The position numbers and the translations under genes were made by a program. 64,000 nt of DNA from Streptomyces nigrescens (GTDB lineage Bacteria; Actinomycetota; Actinomycetes; Streptomycetales; Streptomycetaceae). This document shows, one piece after another, positions 48,566 to 56,524 of the stretch. The DNA lies in NCBI GenBank assembly GCA_024349765.1, contig AP026074.1, forward strand, positions 62,001 through 126,000, in the 5' to 3' direction. Each line of letters begins with the position of its first letter. Positions within the stretch are counted from its first letter, which is position 1. The notes under the pieces are model-generated. The model saw nothing but the letters and a program-made list of their open reading frames with translations. It had not been told where the DNA came from and ran no database searches.

Positions 48566-49491
48566 CGGCGCACGTGGCACGGCCCGTTACCGGGACCGAC
48601 CCGCCACCCGCTGAGCGGCCGCCCCGACCATCCGGTGGGGGCGGCCGTTACGGTTTCATCGCCCGTGCCCGTGTCGGGGTCGGTGCCTTCGGTGAGCCAG
48701 AAGAACCCGTCGGCCTGTTCCGTGCTCGCCCACTGCAGGAGCCCGCCGGGTGCGGGGTACAGCTCGTACGGTTCCCACAGGCGGCTGCCTCTCGCGCTTG
48801 CCCACTCGCTCAGCCACTCCGTGTGCCGGACGAGGTCAGTGGTCTTGAAGCAGGCGCCGGGAACGTGGAGTTGGAGAAAGTCGTCGAAGGCGCCGTCCCC
48901 GAAGAGGTCGACGAGGCGCTTGTAGTCACTGGGCAGCCGGGTCCCGATCCGGTCCTCGATCGCCGCCCAGTCGACCGTACGTGTGCCGGAGACGTCCCAT
49001 CCCGTCACGGCGACGACCCCGTCCACCCAGGAAGAGCCCTCCGGTACGTCCGCGGCCGGATCCTGCCCTTCCGCGACCAGCACCACGGACCGTATGCCGT
49101 CGTCGAAACGGGCGCTACCGCAGCCGATCCACCGGCCCCCGTGCGCCCAAGCGCGCATCTCGACGAGCCGTTCACCGAACGGGGTCAGGAGTGGCAGCCC
49201 CGTCCGCAGGGTGACGGTCGGATCGGTGTACCCGTCCATCGCCAGATTGCGCGGCTGCCCGTAGCGTCCGCTGAGCGCCTCCTGGAGTGCGGAGAGGTCG
49301 GGCCGGCGCGAATGGTCCGATGGGCGCGAAGATCCCGAAGGGTGCACAGGGGGCGAAGGTGGCCACAGGCATACGTGTCCCGACGGGTGGCCCGCCTCTT
49401 CGCACGCCAGGTCGCCGGTGCCCGGCCAGGACAGGCGGTGGATGGCCGAGAGGAGTGCTTCCTGGGCGGCCTGATCTTTCCGTTCGTTCAT
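48253..49491 (-). pseudogene. SMI1/KNR4 (SUKH)-like protein, C-terminus lost
   Basis: Starting at MNERKDQAAQEALLSAIH, residues to about 280 read as a normal protein. There is an N-terminal domain (ALQEALSGRYGQP to SVVLVAEGQDP), then a SUKH-like domain with WAAIEDRIGTRLPSDYKRLV, GDGAFDDFLQLHVPG and ADGFFWLTEGTDPDTG. Past about 48655 the frame has no stop and runs through the operon terminator and 313 bp antisense into the transporter gene, giving basic nonsense. The usual C-terminal part of the SUKH domain is missing. SUKH proteins are often toxin immunity proteins. The start is uncertain (no ribosome site; a GTG at 49539 is also open). Confidence 0.65.
48616..48647 (+). terminator. Terminator hairpin after the diaminopropionate operon
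   Basis: CGGCCGCCCC and GGGGCGGCCG, a 10-bp stem with a 12-base loop, 50 bp after the transporter stop. Confidence 0.7.
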
Positions 49492-49580
49492 GGCAGGCAG
49501 TGAAGCGGACCCCACTGACATCGGGGCCGTGAGCGACACTGAGGGCAGGCGTGATGATCAGTACGGGGAGAGGTGTGTCC

Positions 49581-50543
49581 ATGCGCGCGATGCAGTACGA
49601 GCGGTTCGGTGGCCCCGAGGTCCTGCGGGAGGCCGATGTGCCGGACCCGGTGGCGGGGGCGGGCGAGAGCCTCGTGGTGGTGGAGGCCGCCGGCGTCAAT
49701 TTCGGCGACATCAAGCAGATCGCCGGCGAGCACACCGAGGGACCGTACGCCCCGGAGGGGCCGTTGCCGCGCATCCCCGGCATGGAGGTCGTCGGCCGGA
49801 CCCCGGACGGCCGACGGGCGCTCGGCTATGTGGCACAGGGCGGTTACGCCGCGAAGACGGTCGTCGCCGACCGCGACCTGGTCGCGCTACCGGACGGGGT
49901 GAGCGCGGGCGAGGCGCTGGCGTTGCTCGTCCAGGGGCTGACGGCCTGGCATCTGCTGCGCTCGGTCGCGCGGATACGGCCCGGTGAGAGCGTGGTGGTC
50001 CACGCCGCCGCGGGCGGGACGGGCAGTCTCGCCGTCCAGCTGGCCCGGGAGTTCGGCGCCGGGCGCATCATCGCCACCGCGTCGTCCGACGAGAAGCGTG
50101 CCTTCGCCCTGGAACTCGGCGCGGACGTGGCGATCGACGGTGATCCGGAGGGCTACCGGGAGCGCGTCCTCGACGCCAATCACGGACACCCGGTCGACAT
50201 CATCCTGGACGCCATCGGTGGCCCCGTCCTCGACTCCGCACTGGACGCACTCGGATACCTGGGACGCCTGGTGACGTACGGCGCCTCCTCCCGGCAGCCC
50301 GCCGCGCCCCTCGCCCCCGGTCGCCTCGCGGTGGACAGCATCACCGTCGCCGGCTTCTGGCTCATCCCGCTGATCGCCCGGAAGGGGGCCGGTGGCCCGG
50401 CACTGGAGGAACTGCTCGACCTCGTCGCGCGGCGACGCCTGCGGCCGCTGGTGGGTGCCGCATACGACCTCGGGCACGCGCGCGACGCCCAGGAGGACCT
50501 GCTGGCCCGCCGCACCAAGGGCAAGTTGATCCTCCTCCCTTGA
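49581..50543 (+). CDS. NADPH:quinone oxidoreductase-like, zinc-independent MDR-family protein
   Basis: 320 residues. Starts MRAMQYERFGGPEVLREADV, with the cofactor motif HAAAGGTGSLAVQLAREFGA and ATASSDEKRAFALELGAD, as in quinone oxidoreductases/zeta-crystallins. The zinc-binding cysteines of alcohol dehydrogenases are absent. The ATG at 49581 is chosen because GGGGAGAGG lies 8 bp upstream. It reduces quinones or enones with NADPH in family members; the substrate is unknown. Divergent from the SUKH-like gene and single in its transcript. Confidence 0.93.
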   Translation: MRAMQYERFGGPEVLREADVPDPVAGAGESLVVVEAAGVNFGDIKQIAGEHTEGPYAPEGPLPRIPGMEVVGRTPDGRRALGYVAQGGYAAKTVVADRDLVALPDGVSAGEALALLVQGLTAWHLLRSVARIRPGESVVVHAAAGGTGSLAVQLAREFGAGRIIATASSDEKRAFALELGADVAIDGDPEGYRERVLDANHGHPVDIILDAIGGPVLDSALDALGYLGRLVTYGASSRQPAAPLAPGRLAVDSITVAGFWLIPLIARKGAGGPALEELLDLVARRRLRPLVGAAYDLGHARDAQEDLLARRTKGKLILLP

Positions 50544-50564
50544 GGCCGAGGGACTGTCCTTCGG

Positions 50565-50612
50565 ACGGACGGACAGACGAACGGACGGATAGACGAACGG
50601 ACGGACAGACGG
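50565..50612. repeat. Three tandem 16-bp units
   Basis: Units start at 50565, 50581 and 50597 (ACGGACGGACAGACGA and two single-base variants), themselves built from GGAC/AGAC tetramers. They lie in the gap after the quinone oxidoreductase gene. Confidence 0.9.
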
Positions 50613-50700
50613 ACGGCCGGCTCGCCTCGCAGGGCTGGTTGTATCGCCCCCCCCGGCAAGGCTGGTGGCCGGCCGCCCCTCGGCGCGGGCGGCTGTGGCG

Positions 50701-51252
50701 TCATGCCGCGAGTGATGTGCCGATCGGCTGGTGCGTGGCCGGGCGGCGACGGTACAGCGGGGCGAAGGAGACCAGCAGGAGTGCGGCTCCGAGCGGTATG
50801 AGGTCCTTGTCGGCGAAGGGCAGGGTGGTGTCGATGAGGACGAGGACGGGCGCCCAGGGCTTGAGGATGCGCCGCACGGCGAGTTGGGCGACGAGGATGA
50901 GCTGGCCGACGAAGAAGAGCAGCGGCCCGAAGTCGTAGAACGCCGGAAGTACTCCCGGTATCGCCTGGATGCGGGCGAAGAGCTCCTGCATGGCGCCGTG
51001 GTCGGCAGAGACGAATCCGACGGCGAGGTCGATGAGGAACTGCACCGCGACGGCGACGGCTCCCGCCGTGCCGGTCCAAAGACCCACCGTGGCCAGCCGG
51101 TTGCGACCCGCCCACGCGCGCATCATGCCGAAGCCCCGAACGAAGAAGGCGATCCCGCCGAGGAAGCACAGGTGGCCTGCGGTCCATGCGGGGCCCGGTC
51201 CGCGGCTGCCGTCGAGGCCGTCGATGATGCGGAGCACGCCGTACGCGCCCAT
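50701..51252 (-). CDS. Polytopic membrane protein, N-terminus possibly frameshifted
   Basis: 183 residues with about five hydrophobic segments: AGHLCFLGGIAFFVRGF, GLWTGTAGAVAVAVQFLID, FGPLLFFVGQLILVAQLAV, VLVLIDTTLPF and IPLGAALLLVSFAPL. No function is recognised. The ATG at 51252 has no ribosome site. Just upstream on the same strand, another frame reads MTSPRTAFLTAP from an ATG at 51295. Removing one base from the run of six G (plus strand 51259-51264) would join it as TAPILMGAYGVL into this protein. So a real or sequencing frameshift is likely, and the full protein would be about 197 residues. Confidence 0.75.
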   Translation of the reverse strand: MGAYGVLRIIDGLDGSRGPGPAWTAGHLCFLGGIAFFVRGFGMMRAWAGRNRLATVGLWTGTAGAVAVAVQFLIDLAVGFVSADHGAMQELFARIQAIPGVLPAFYDFGPLLFFVGQLILVAQLAVRRILKPWAPVLVLIDTTLPFADKDLIPLGAALLLVSFAPLYRRRPATHQPIGTSLAA

Positions 51253-51438
51253 CAGGATGGGGGGCGGTGAGGAATGCGGTGCGTGGTGAAGTCATGATCA
51301 AAAAGTACGGACTCGGCACCCTGAGCTACATCAGGTACCGGCCCTGAGACATCCCCGAGATCCGGCGCTGAGGTCCACTCGCGCGACCGCCCCGGAGGTC
51401 CCCTCCCCAGGTCATGGTGACGGGCGCACGATCCGCGC

Positions 51439-52098
51439 TCAGGAATCGCCCCGGAGTCGGTCACGCTGGATCTGAGCGGCGAGGGTTCGCCGCGCGGAGG
51501 GGGATCCGGGGGAGGTGGCGGCGCCTGTGCCGGACGTGGCCTTTGAGGGGACGTCGAGCGCCCGGCTGATCTGGTCGTAGGCGTCCCGATGGCTGCCGGG
51601 CAGCAGCGACCGATGCAGCCTCAGGTCCTCCTCGACGAGGCGACGCAGCTCATCGACGTTCTGCGGAGTGAATCGCTTCCGGCCCCGGGCAAGGGCGTTG
51701 ACGTAGCGGGTGCAGCGCGCGGTGTCGTAGCAGGCCTCCGAGATCTCCTCCGCGAGGCCCCAGAGGCGTCCTTCGAGCCATGGGGTGTCGCGCTGGTCGA
51801 GCGAGAGGTCCATCGGGGGCGGTGAGTCGCTCAGCTTCGACTTCGTCACCTGCTTGGACACGGCGGGCTGGCTCATCTCGGTGAGCTGGGCGATCTTCTC
51901 CTGGGTCCAGCCCGATCCGGCCAACATCTTGATCATTTCGGTGCGCAGCTTCCGCATCTCCTCGCCCGCACGAATGACCTCGTTCATGCCGGCGAATATC
52001 CGCGCGGCCTGTTCCTCGGTGAGGGTCTGCGAAGGCTGGTGCGCGCAGCTGCCGTTCCGGTGTCCGTTGTCCTTGCCTGCCACAACACGGTTATACAC
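51439..52098 (-). CDS. Helix-turn-helix DNA-binding regulator
   Basis: 219 residues. The HTH at about 61-88 (GSGWTQEKIAQLTEMSQPAV) is preceded by a helical segment MRKLRTEMIKMLA. The C-terminal half is charged and helical, with no known effector domain. GTG start at 52098; its first codons lie inside an operator-like sequence and no ribosome site precedes them, so it may be leaderless or start at an internal site. Divergent from the alpha/beta hydrolase gene, with a near-perfect palindrome between them, so it likely regulates both. Confidence 0.85.
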   Translation of the reverse strand: MYNRVVAGKDNGHRNGSCAHQPSQTLTEEQAARIFAGMNEVIRAGEEMRKLRTEMIKMLAGSGWTQEKIAQLTEMSQPAVSKQVTKSKLSDSPPPMDLSLDQRDTPWLEGRLWGLAEEISEACYDTARCTRYVNALARGRKRFTPQNVDELRRLVEEDLRLHRSLLPGSHRDAYDQISRALDVPSKATSGTGAATSPGSPSARRTLAAQIQRDRLRGDS

Positions 52099-52100
52099 CT
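52089..52100. promoter_or_regulatory. Second, imperfect operator copy
   Basis: Minus strand AGGTGTATAACC, one base shorter than AGGTTGTATAACC in the main palindrome. It overlaps the regulator's start codon. Confidence 0.5.
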
Positions 52101-52115
52101 GCCCCGTTCGTCGTC

Positions 52116-52141
52116 ATAACCAGGTTGTATAACCTGGTTAT
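52116..52141. promoter_or_regulatory. Strong operator palindrome between HTH regulator and hydrolase
   Basis: ATAACCAGGTT-GTAT-AACCTGGTTAT: perfect 11-bp arms and a 4-bp centre. It overlaps possible upstream start codons of the hydrolase (ATG at 52140) and is placed to block both transcripts. Confidence 0.75.
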
Positions 52142-52160
52142 GGCTGCAAGGATGCGCATC

Positions 52161-53000
52161 ATGTCTCTCACCTTCTCCGCCTCCGATGGCACCCGACTCG
52201 CCTACCGCATACAGGGCGAGGGCCGGCCGGTGGTCTGCCTCCCGGGCGGTCCCGCGGATTCCCGCTATCTCGGCGACCTCGGCGGCCTCTCGGCGCACCA
52301 CCAGGTGATCTTCCTGGACCTCCGCGGCACCGGTAGGTCCGCGATTCCCGAGGACACCTCCACCTACCGCTGCGACCGCCTCGTCGGCGATGTCGAGGCC
52401 CTGCGCGTACACCTCGGACTCGCCCGGATCGATCTGCTGGGCCACTCCGCCGGTGCGAACCTGGCGACGCAATACGTGGCCCGGTACCCGAAGCACGTCA
52501 GCAAGCTCGCTCTGATCGCCCCCAGTACTCGCGCCGTCGGTATCGCGATCACCGGGGAGACGCGACGTCAGCTCGCGCAACTACGGGAAAGCGAGACGTG
52601 GTTCCCCTCGGCGTTCGCCGCCTTGGAAGCGATCACCGAGGGCTCGGGCGGCGACTGGGAAGCCATCGCGCCCTTCTTCTACGGCCGGTGGGACACCGCC
52701 GCGCAGCAGCACCACGTGGCCGGCCGGCCCGACAACCAGGAAGCCGTCGCTCTCTTCGCGGCCGAGGGTGCCTTCGCCCCGGAAGCCACGCGTGCGGCAC
52801 TCGCCGCCTACGAGGGGCCCGCCCTGCTGCTCGCCGGGGAGTTCGACCTGAACAGCCCGCCGCAGTCGGTCGCGGAGTTCGCGGGGCTGTTCCCCGGCGC
52901 CACGCTCTCCGTGCAGCCGGGGGCGGGCCACTACCCCTGGCTCGACGACGCCGACCGGTTTGTGGCGACCACCGCGGCGTTCCTGGGGGAAGCCGCCTGA
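52161..53000 (+). CDS. Alpha/beta hydrolase
   Basis: 279 residues. Oxyanion region CLPGGPADSRYL, DLRGTGRS, nucleophile elbow GHSAGAN with Ser near residue 96, acid GEFDLNSP and base GAGHYPW. It resembles proline-iminopeptidase-like esterases. Starts at 52140, 52152 and 52161 are possible; 52161 is favoured by AAGGA nine bases upstream and by the family N-terminus (FSASDGTRLAYRIQG). Controlled in all likelihood by the divergent HTH regulator. The substrate is unknown; ester or lactone cleavage in detoxification is possible. Confidence 0.92.
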   Translation: MSLTFSASDGTRLAYRIQGEGRPVVCLPGGPADSRYLGDLGGLSAHHQVIFLDLRGTGRSAIPEDTSTYRCDRLVGDVEALRVHLGLARIDLLGHSAGANLATQYVARYPKHVSKLALIAPSTRAVGIAITGETRRQLAQLRESETWFPSAFAALEAITEGSGGDWEAIAPFFYGRWDTAAQQHHVAGRPDNQEAVALFAAEGAFAPEATRAALAAYEGPALLLAGEFDLNSPPQSVAEFAGLFPGATLSVQPGAGHYPWLDDADRFVATTAAFLGEAA

Positions 53001-53057
53001 TCGCCGTCCTGCCGATATTGGTTTCGTGCCGTGGAGGAAGCACCGTACTGTGGCGCG

Positions 53058-53591
53058 GTGGCGACTCAGGTGATCCTTCTCAACGGCGGTTCCAGCTCGG
53101 GGAAGTCCGGGATCGTTCGGTGTCTGCAGGCCGTATTGCCGGATCCGTGGCTGGCGTTCGGCTGTGACTCGTTCGTCGACGCCATGCCCGCGAAGATGCG
53201 GGCGGCGGACGAGGGGATCGTGTTCGCGGCGGATGGCGGGGTGAGCGTCGGGGCGGAATTCCGGGCCCTGGAAGTGGCCTGGACGGAGGGCATCGTGGCG
53301 ATGGCCCGGGCGGGTGCCAGGATCATCGTCGACGATGTCTTCCTCGGCGGCACGGCGTCCCAGCGGCGGTGGCAGAAGGCGCTGGGCGATCTGGCCGTGT
53401 TGTGGGTCGGCGTCAGGTGTGAGAGTGCGGTCGCCGCGGGGCGGGAGGTCGCACGAGGAGATCGCACCCAGGGGATGGCCGCGGCGCAGGCGGATGCGGT
53501 CCACCAGGGCGTGTACTACGACCTGGAGGTGGACACGACGCGTACCGAGTCCCTGGTGTGCGCGCACACCATCGCCGCCCACGTCGGCTGA
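53058..53591 (+). CDS. Chloramphenicol 3-O-phosphotransferase-like protein
   Basis: 177 residues, the same size as the 178-residue S. venezuelae CPT and alike throughout. P-loop GGSSSGKS at residues 10-17, Asp37 in FGCDS (catalytic Asp of CPT), then [18 protein letters not shown] and [15 protein letters not shown] phosphorylates the primary hydroxyl of chloramphenicol with ATP. GTG at 53058 is chosen by alignment with CPT ([11 protein letters not shown]); GGAGG at 53033 is too far away to help. No chloramphenicol biosynthesis genes are visible, so it may be a stand-alone resistance gene or act on another alcohol. Confidence 0.92.
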   Translation: MATQVILLNGGSSSGKSGIVRCLQAVLPDPWLAFGCDSFVDAMPAKMRAADEGIVFAADGGVSVGAEFRALEVAWTEGIVAMARAGARIIVDDVFLGGTASQRRWQKALGDLAVLWVGVRCESAVAAGREVARGDRTQGMAAAQADAVHQGVYYDLEVDTTRTESLVCAHTIAAHVG

Positions 53592-53643
53592 CCGCCGGAC
53601 CGGCGTGATGCGTCGCGGAGTGGTCCCGGAGGTCTCCGCATCG

Positions 53644-53964
53644 TCACCACGACCACGGCACCCGCTCGTCGTGGACTCTCCAGTCGTCGCCCAGCTCCCG
53701 CCGTAGGGCTTCCAGTGCCGCGTCCGATTCCTGGTCGAAGAGGTCCATCTCCGCGCTGGACCACGGAGAAGGGCCGGCTGGATTCTTCCAGTCCATGGAG
53801 GACTGGAACCGCTCGCACAGTCGCGTCAGTTCGGTGCGGGTGGCCGAGCTGATCGGCAGCCGTTGCAGATCGGTGGGGTAGCCGTACGGGCTGTCGATCT
53901 CGTGGGGCCACAGCGGGGTGTGCGGGACGCCGGCTTCGAAGAAGAACCGCAGGTGCTTGGACAT
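53644..53964 (-). CDS. Hypothetical protein
   Basis: 106 residues beginning MSKHLRFFFEAGVPHTPLWP, with YGYPTDLQRLPIS, MDWKNPAGPSPWSS and an acidic helical C-terminus ending HDERVPWSW. Soluble, Trp- and Pro-rich, not recognised. Similar short proteins occur widely in Streptomyces. The ATG at 53964 has only a weak GAGAAG upstream. Convergent with the CPT-like gene. Confidence 0.75.
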   Translation of the reverse strand: MSKHLRFFFEAGVPHTPLWPHEIDSPYGYPTDLQRLPISSATRTELTRLCERFQSSMDWKNPAGPSPWSSAEMDLFDQESDAALEALRRELGDDWRVHDERVPWSW

Positions 53965-54030
53965 GCTGCAGCTTCTCACGGCGGATGAGAGACCCCACCC
54001 TGGTTTTTCCCGCCGGCGTCCTGTCGGCGG

Positions 54031-54082
54031 GGCCGTCGGTCCAGGCCGTCAGTCCGGGCCGTCAGTCCGGGCCGTCAGTCCG
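54031..54082. repeat. Four tandem 13-bp units across the MarR stop codon
   Basis: GGCCGTCAGTCCG at 54044, 54057 and 54070 exactly, preceded by a variant GGCCGTCGGTCCA at 54031. The last unit covers the 3' end of the MarR gene, including its stop (54075-54077). Confidence 0.9.
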
Positions 54083-54509
54083 GGCGTACGGAATCCAGGA
54101 GCGTGGCGCAGCGGCCGAGCAGAGCCACCAGCGTTGCTCGCTCCTCGTCTGTGAACTCCGCGGCCAGGGCGCGCTCGACGCGGATGGCGCGCGCATCGGC
54201 GTCGTTCATCACGGCCCGACCCTGGTCGGTGAGCCGGGTTTCCAGGACGTTCCGGTGCCACTCGTGCGGGGTGCGCTCGATGAGGCCGCGCTCCTGGAGG
54301 TTCTTGAGCACCGTGTTCATGGTCGGCGGTGTCACCGCGCAGGCCCGCGCCAGCGCGGCCGCGGAGATCCCGGGACTCTCGGCGAGGAAGAGCAGGGCCG
54401 CGTACTGCGGAACCGTCAGACCGGCCGGCTTGAGCGCCGCGTGCTTGGCGCTCTGCAGCGCCCGCTCGGCGAGCTTGATGGAGGATCCGAGGCGCTCGGA
54501 GGCGGGCAT
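54075..54509 (-). CDS. MarR-family transcriptional regulator
   Basis: 144 residues. Winged HTH: LTVPQYAALLFLAESPGIS, AAALARACAVTPPTMNTVLK and GLIERTPHEWHRNVLETRLT (the wing). The C-terminal helix EERATLVALLGRCATLLDSV serves for dimerization. An ATG at 54518 has GGAG directly against it, so the ATG at 54509 (MPASERLGS), nine bases from GGAG, is preferred. Divergent from the exported beta-propeller gene, which it probably controls. Confidence 0.93.
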   Translation of the reverse strand: MPASERLGSSIKLAERALQSAKHAALKPAGLTVPQYAALLFLAESPGISAAALARACAVTPPTMNTVLKNLQERGLIERTPHEWHRNVLETRLTDQGRAVMNDADARAIRVERALAAEFTDEERATLVALLGRCATLLDSVRPD

Positions 54510-54590
54510 GGACGTCATCTCCGCATCGTAACGGCTGTGTGGAGGAGGAGACTCCGCGCGTAGGTGAGGGTCTACCTAGCAATTCGAATC

Positions 54591-54620
54591 TTGACGAGCA
54601 TTAGAGGTCTAACTTAGGTT
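54591..54620 (+). promoter_or_regulatory. Promoter of the exported beta-propeller gene
   Basis: TTGACG (54591-54596), 18 bp, TAGGTT (54615-54620), close to the actinomycete housekeeping consensus. The flanks hold a direct repeat of GGTCTA (54569 and 54606 regions) and the palindrome ATTCGAAT (54582-54589), likely MarR contacts. Confidence 0.6.
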
Positions 54621-54722
54621 CGTGTTCATCGCCGGTGGGGGCCCTGCGGTTCCCGGTCCGTGCGTGCTCCGGTCCTGACGTCTGGGACCTGGATCTCCAT
54701 CTGCTACCGAGAGGCGCTCACG

Positions 54723-55790
54723 TTGTCCCGAGAGGCATCCACCTTCTTGTCCCGCACCAACCGGCGCCGTCGCCAGGTGCTGGGCGCGGCCGCGCTGGCC
54801 CTGACGGCCGCGTCCGCCTCGGTCACCGTCGCCGCCACGGCCCAGGCGCACGTGCCCGCCTCGCGTCCGGCCGGCGCCCAGCAGGACGCCCATGCGCGGG
54901 TTTCCGCCGCGTACGACCTGCCCGGTGACCGCGTCTATCCCGAGGGCATCGCCGCCGATCCGGTGAGCGGCGACCTCTACGTCGGCTCGTACACGACCGG
55001 TGCCGTGTACAAGGCGACGCCCGGCCACCGCACGGCCGAGGTCTTCCTGCCGGCCGGTACCGACGGTCGTACCACCGCCAACGGCCTCAAGGTCGACCGT
55101 GCCGGTCATCTCTGGGTCACCGATTCGACGGCCGGCGTCGCCGTCTACGACCTGCGGAGCCGCACACTCGTCGCGCGGTTCGACGTCACGGGGTCGGCCA
55201 AGTCGTTCGTGAACGACCTCGCGATCACTCCTGACGGGACCGCGTATCTGACGGACAGCTACCGGTCCGTCCTCTACCGGGTCACCCCGCAGCAACTGGC
55301 GGCGGCCGCGGCGCACGGCCGGCGGGCCGAGCTGGCCGCCGCGTACGACCTGACCGACGCGCTCGGCCCGCGCCCGGCGGACGCCGTCACGCTGAACGGC
55401 ATCACGGCCGACCGGTCAGGCCGCTATCTGCTGACCGTCGACATGACCGCCGGGACGCTGTACCGCGTCGACCTGCGCTCCGGTGCGGTGCGCCGGGTCG
55501 CGCTGCACGGCGGGAACGTCCTCAACGGCGACGGTCTGGAGCTGCGCGGCAATACGTTGTGGGTCGTCCACAACGTCACCAACACGATCAGCCGCTGGCA
55601 CGTCTTCGACGACGGCGCTTCGGCGCGCCTGGAGCGCAAGGTCACCGACAAGGCGCTGCAGATCCCGACCACCCTGGTCCGCAGCCACGGGCGCACGCTC
55701 GTCGTGCGGTCCCAGTTCGACAAGGGCGGCCCCATGGGGTCGGGAACGCCGCAGATACCGTTCACCGTGGCAGTGGTGTCCGGTATCTGA
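54723..55790 (+). CDS. Exported SMP-30/NHL-type beta-propeller protein
   Basis: About 355 residues. The N-terminus has a Tat-type signal (NRRRRQVLGAAALALTA) with a cleavage site after TAQA near residue 45. The rest repeats blades such as YPEGIAADPVSGDLYVGSY, GLKVDRAGHLWVTDS, FVNDLAITPDGTAYLTDS and LNGITADRSGRYLLTVD, as in SMP-30/gluconolactonase-like lactonases or binding proteins. TTG at 54723 is favoured by GAGAGG eight bases upstream; an ATG at 54660 is open but would hide the signal peptide. Secreted, role unknown, probably under MarR control. Confidence 0.88.
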   Translation: MSREASTFLSRTNRRRRQVLGAAALALTAASASVTVAATAQAHVPASRPAGAQQDAHARVSAAYDLPGDRVYPEGIAADPVSGDLYVGSYTTGAVYKATPGHRTAEVFLPAGTDGRTTANGLKVDRAGHLWVTDSTAGVAVYDLRSRTLVARFDVTGSAKSFVNDLAITPDGTAYLTDSYRSVLYRVTPQQLAAAAAHGRRAELAAAYDLTDALGPRPADAVTLNGITADRSGRYLLTVDMTAGTLYRVDLRSGAVRRVALHGGNVLNGDGLELRGNTLWVVHNVTNTISRWHVFDDGASARLERKVTDKALQIPTTLVRSHGRTLVVRSQFDKGGPMGSGTPQIPFTVAVVSGI

Positions 55791-55807
55791 AGCGGAAGCC
55801 TGCGGGT

Positions 55808-55835
55808 GGCGCCGGCCGACCCTGCGGCCGGCGCC
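55808..55835. terminator. Bidirectional terminator
   Basis: Perfect 11-bp stem GGCGCCGGCCG / CGGCCGGCGCC with an ACCCTG loop, between the convergent beta-propeller and lipoprotein genes. Confidence 0.8.
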
Positions 55836-55849
55836 GTGCCCGGGAGGGC

Positions 55850-56410
55850 TCAGGGGTGCCAGATCTCCTTGATGCTGTTGATCTGACCCTCGGAGTCCAG
55901 GGTGATGTCGTAGATGTTCCCGGAGCAGGTGTAGGGCGCCTTCACGGCACCGGGGTTCGTCATGCAGTCGCCGGCGTGCACCCACAGCTGGCCGACCGGA
56001 ACCGACTTCGTGCGGCCCGGCCCGGTGGACAGTTCCGCCTTGACGTCCTGGGCGAAGAGGTAGTACTTGGCCTTGCCCTGACCGTGGTAGATCCAGTCGT
56101 TGGGCGTGCAGACCGGCTTGGCGTCCTTGGCGGACAAGGAGCCCTTCGACGGGGGAACGGCGGGCTCGACCATCTTGTGCCCGGCCGGCAGCTTCGGCGG
56201 CGTCCCGCAGTCGCCGGGGCCGTCGGCCCGGTCCGTGGCCTTGTCGCTCGGAGCCGGCTTCTTCGACGGCTGGGCGGAGGCGCTGGAGCCACCGCTGCCG
56301 GAGCCGGCGCCGTCGCCGTAGGGGTCGTCCTCCGGGCCGCAGGCGGTGAGGCCGACACCGAGCGTGGCGACGACCGCAAGCGTGCTGATGAGTCGTTGAG
56401 TTGGCTTCAT
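55850..56410 (-). CDS. Lipoprotein, secreted
   Basis: 186 residues. Signal peptide MKPTQRLISTLAVVATLGVG followed by the lipobox LTAC with Cys24. Then a Ser/Gly/Pro/Lys linker and a soluble domain with four further cysteines in DCGTPP, PVCTPN, GDCMTN and YTCSGN, likely two disulfides. Anchored on the outer face of the membrane. ATG at 56410 behind GGGGGAC. No known family recognised. Confidence 0.88.
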   Translation of the reverse strand: MKPTQRLISTLAVVATLGVGLTACGPEDDPYGDGAGSGSGGSSASAQPSKKPAPSDKATDRADGPGDCGTPPKLPAGHKMVEPAVPPSKGSLSAKDAKPVCTPNDWIYHGQGKAKYYLFAQDVKAELSTGPGRTKSVPVGQLWVHAGDCMTNPGAVKAPYTCSGNIYDITLDSEGQINSIKEIWHP

Positions 56411-56524
56411 GCCGAGAGTCCCCCGTGATGTGCAGAATGACGTGATCATGATTGATCGGGAGAGTTCTACACCAGGGAGCTGGGCGCAAGCCAATCGCGG
56501 GGGCGGCGTCCGCCGGAACCCCCT

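Noticed and set aside
54004-54031. CCCGCCG/CGGCGGG hairpin next to TTTTT as a terminator
   Set aside because: The T-run lies on the wrong side for plus-strand transcription, and the minus strand would read A residues after the stem.
53985-54563. Plus-strand open frame opposite the MarR gene
   Set aside because: Low-complexity repeat-derived sequence with no motif. The MarR reading on the minus strand has a full winged HTH.
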